DNA from: Deinococcus sp.
Lineage (GTDB): Bacteria; Deinococcota; Deinococci; Deinococcales; Deinococcaceae
DNA: 6,590 nucleotides
NCBI RefSeq assembly: GCF_018260405.1
Contig: NZ_JAGLBG010000107.1
Span: forward strand, 1 to 6,590
Direction: 5' to 3'
This document shows positions 5,458-6,590 of this stretch, piece after piece. Below the pieces are notes generated by a model, which did no database searches, had not been told where the DNA came from, and saw nothing but the letters and a program-made list of their open reading frames with translations. Numbering within the stretch: position 1 is the stretch's first letter; each line of letters opens with the position of its first letter. A program made the position numbers and the translations under genes.

Positions 5458-5829
5458 GTGACCAACCCGGAAACGCCCCCCACCCTGTCGGAACTGCTGG
5501 AACGCTACGCCCTTTTGCGCGATACCCTGCTGGGCCTAGAGGCCGAAAAAGAGGAACTGGGCAAGCAGGTTAAGGCCGCCCTGGAAGCGGGCGAAGAGGC
5601 CGAAACCGACCTGTACCGCGCCGTGCTGAAGGTCACGCGCCGGGTCGAGTATCCGCTGGAGCGCTTCCGGGAAGTCTTTGGCGACGCGGCCACCCTGGAA
5701 GTCGCCACCATAGACAAGAAAAAAGCCGAGGCGTTGGCCCAGGCGGGCGACCTCGACGGCGAGCGGCTGCGCGACCTGGCCAAGGTGCGGGAAGTGCAGG
5801 CGCTGGTGCTGCTGCCCAAAACCCGCTAA
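5458..5829 (+). CDS. Conserved-looking small hypothetical protein, coiled-coil N-terminus, 123 aa
   Basis: I do not recognise the family with confidence. Residues about 8-52 (LSELLERYALLRDTLLGLEAE..., with heptad-spaced Leu) look like a coiled coil rich in Glu/Lys. Then comes a beta-like segment, DLYRAVLKVTRRVEYPLERF, followed by a Lys/Ala-rich helix (TIDKKKAEALAQAG) and a C-terminal VQALVLLPKTR. The order of coiled coil, then a short strand with basic residues, then a helix with KKKAEALAQAGDLD faintly resembles small phage-type accessory proteins, but that is not evidence of phage origin. No membrane segment or signal is present. Codon use looks like that of its neighbours. The GTG start follows a -10 motif. 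It is convergent with the SRP RNA gene, whose T-run ends about 20 nt after this stop. Confidence 0.7.
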   Translation: MTNPETPPTLSELLERYALLRDTLLGLEAEKEELGKQVKAALEAGEEAETDLYRAVLKVTRRVEYPLERFREVFGDAATLEVATIDKKKAEALAQAGDLDGERLRDLAKVREVQALVLLPKTR

Positions 5830-5849
5830 AGCGCTGCCAGGCACGGCAT

Positions 5850-5856
5850 AAAAAAA
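5850..5856 (-). terminator. T-run terminating the SRP RNA
   Basis: On the minus strand seven T follow directly after the closing stem ...CCGGCAATGC of the SRP RNA. The terminal or adjacent GC-rich hairpin (TTGC/GCAA around TCCCCG) plus this T-run forms the intrinsic terminator. Confidence 0.75.
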
Positions 5857-5958
5857 GCATTGCCGGGGAGCAACGGCACCCGCGAATCATCTCTTATGGC
5901 TGCTACCTTCCGGTCCTGACCAGGTTCAAGCGTTCACGCTGCGCTGCACCAGCAATGC
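5857..5958 (-). ncRNA. ffs: Small (4.5S-type) signal recognition particle RNA
   Basis: This is the RNA core of the bacterial SRP. It binds Ffh and docks with FtsY to deliver nascent membrane proteins to the translocon. On the minus strand the conserved domain IV is present: CCTGGTCAGGACCGGAAGG, then TAGCAGCC, that is the GGAA tetraloop with its symmetric and asymmetric internal loops, near identical to the E. coli 4.5S core. The ends pair: GCATTGCTGG (5958-5949) with CCGGCAATGC (5866-5857), ten pairs with one G-U. The length of about 102 nt fits the small type without an Alu domain. The promoter and the T-run at the two ends agree with this strand. The exact ends may differ by 1-2 nt. Confidence 0.95.
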
Positions 5959-5965
5959 GCCGATG

Positions 5966-5994
5966 AAGATAGCACGTCTGGCGTAGAGTGCCAA
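5966..5994 (-). promoter_or_regulatory. Sigma-70-type promoter of the SRP RNA gene
   Basis: On the minus strand TTGGCA (5994-5989) and TATCTT (5971-5966) are separated by exactly 17 bp. The predicted start, about 7-8 nt downstream, falls at 5959-5958, the first base of the RNA's closing stem. This is the best complete -35/-10 pair in the window. Confidence 0.8.
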
Positions 5995-6010
5995 ATCACC
6001 CGCCTAAATG

Positions 6011-6103
6011 TGCAGGGGCAACTCACGTCGCCCAAAACGAACTGCCGTATATCTCCTGCCCGCTCCAAATTAACCCCTGCAACTAAAGAGGGACGCCCCC
6101 TTT
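6011..6103. repeat. Inverted repeats in the intergenic region between ffs and the last gene
   Basis: TGCAGGGG (6011-6018) is the reverse complement of CCCCTGCA (6074-6081), 55 bp apart. Just after it, AAAGAGGG (6085-6092) and CCCCCTTT (6096-6103) form a stem with one imperfect pair and a 3-nt loop, without a T-run. The rest of the 5995-6160 gap shows no RNA gene or clear promoter for the downstream gene. The function is unknown. Confidence 0.3.
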
Positions 6104-6160
6104 GCTCTGTGTGAGTAAGTTACACATCACGCTTCAACTGTCGCTGCGGCCCCGGTCGCG

Positions 6161-6166
6161 GGAGGG
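6161..6166 (+). promoter_or_regulatory. Shine-Dalgarno of the right-edge membrane protein gene
   Basis: GGAGGG lies 5 nt (TTTTT) before the ATG at 6172. It decides this start against other in-frame Met or Val codons such as ATG 6193. Confidence 0.75.
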
Positions 6167-6171
6167 TTTTT

Positions 6172-6590
6172 ATGGTGCAGACGTTCACAGACATGCTCTT
6201 TTCGTTGCTGGCTTCCTGGCACACGCTCTGGCGCTGGCTGCTGTGGCTGGGCCTTTTGAGCGGGGGTTGGCTGGTGTACCTGCGGGTGTTCCGGCGGGCC
6301 AGCTATGACCGCCTGCTGCCCCGGTTGCGCGAAACCTTTTTGCCGCTGGGCAGCTGGGGCGGGGCGCTGCTGCTGTTTGCGCTCAGTTACAGTCTGCTGG
6401 GCGTGGTCGGGCAGGTTGTGCTGCACCGGGTCAGCGCGGGCGACAGCACCAGCACCAGCCGCAATGCCGACCCCGACGCCGCGCCGACTGTTCAGGAAGC
6501 GCCGCGTGTGACGTACCTCAGCGAGAAAAAATATGTGCGCTCGCTGAGCCTGCCGCCCGAACTGCTGCGGCGCGTGAAGGCAGAAGGCGT
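6172..6590 (+). CDS. Membrane protein of unknown function, N-terminal 139 residues (3' end outside the window)
   Basis: The frame is open from the ATG at 6172 to the window end. Two hydrophobic segments are visible: about residues 18-39 (Trp/Leu-rich, TLWRWLLWLGLLSGGWLVYL) and about 58-84 (LPLGSWGGALLLFALSYSLLG...). A short basic loop (RVFRRASYDRLLPRLR) joins them; by the positive-inside rule the loop would be cytoplasmic. After TM2 comes a Ser/Thr/Asp/Ala-rich linker (90-110), then VTYLSEKKYVRSLSLPPELLRRVKAEG, the beginning of a soluble domain. I do not recognise the family. A Shine-Dalgarno sequence 5 nt upstream supports the start. Confidence 0.75.
   Translation, partial: MVQTFTDMLFSLLASWHTLWRWLLWLGLLSGGWLVYLRVFRRASYDRLLPRLRETFLPLGSWGGALLLFALSYSLLGVVGQVVLHRVSAGDSTSTSRNADPDAAPTVQEAPRVTYLSEKKYVRSLSLPPELLRRVKAEG

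Noticed and set aside
5850..5960. Plus-strand RNA or terminator for the gene ending at 5829
   Set aside because: The SRP core, GGAA loop, promoter and T-run all read on the minus strand. On the plus strand the run is of A, not T.

Overview
The window looks like a stretch of ordinary chromosome from a Deinococcus species. Reasons: high GC content; a two-domain CbiX-type chelatase with the long C-terminal extension known from D. radiodurans DR2241; a -10 hexamer placed 6-8 nt before most start codons, the leaderless arrangement described as common in Deinococcus; and a short-repeat-like intergenic element. The genus call is inference from gene content. No similarity search was possible.

Layout. 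The left edge (1-390, +) holds the C-terminal end of a metallophosphoesterase. Convergent to it is a VC0807-type polytopic membrane protein gene (474-1274, -). A 215-bp gap follows. It holds a 10-bp direct repeat with a 22-bp period next to the membrane gene start, and a 160-bp candidate MITE (1334-1493) with imperfect terminal inverted repeats. One end of that element coincides with the stop codon of the next gene, the DR2241-like chelatase (1490-2890, -). A divergent 149-bp intergenic region separates the chelatase from a small EF-hand protein gene (3040-3471, +), which ends at a strong intrinsic terminator. Next come an M20-family metallopeptidase (3578-4681, +) and, convergent with it after 12 bp, a beta-class carbonic anhydrase (4694-5422, -). 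Divergent from the carbonic anhydrase by 35 bp is a small coiled-coil-like protein of unknown function (5458-5829, +). The small SRP RNA gene (ffs, 5857-5958, -) follows with a clear promoter and a T-run terminator. The last gene is a membrane protein that runs off the right edge (6172-6590, +).

How the genes work together. Almost every gene points away from or toward its neighbour, so these are mostly single-gene transcription units rather than one operon. The products belong to unrelated housekeeping functions: tetrapyrrole metal insertion, CO2/bicarbonate exchange, peptide or amino-acid-derivative hydrolysis and co-translational protein targeting. I see no defence system, prophage, CRISPR array or transposase gene. 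The most interesting signals are non-coding: the MITE-like element at the chelatase stop codon, the spaced repeat before the VC0807-like gene, and the leaderless start architecture. No region longer than 300 bases lacks a gene.
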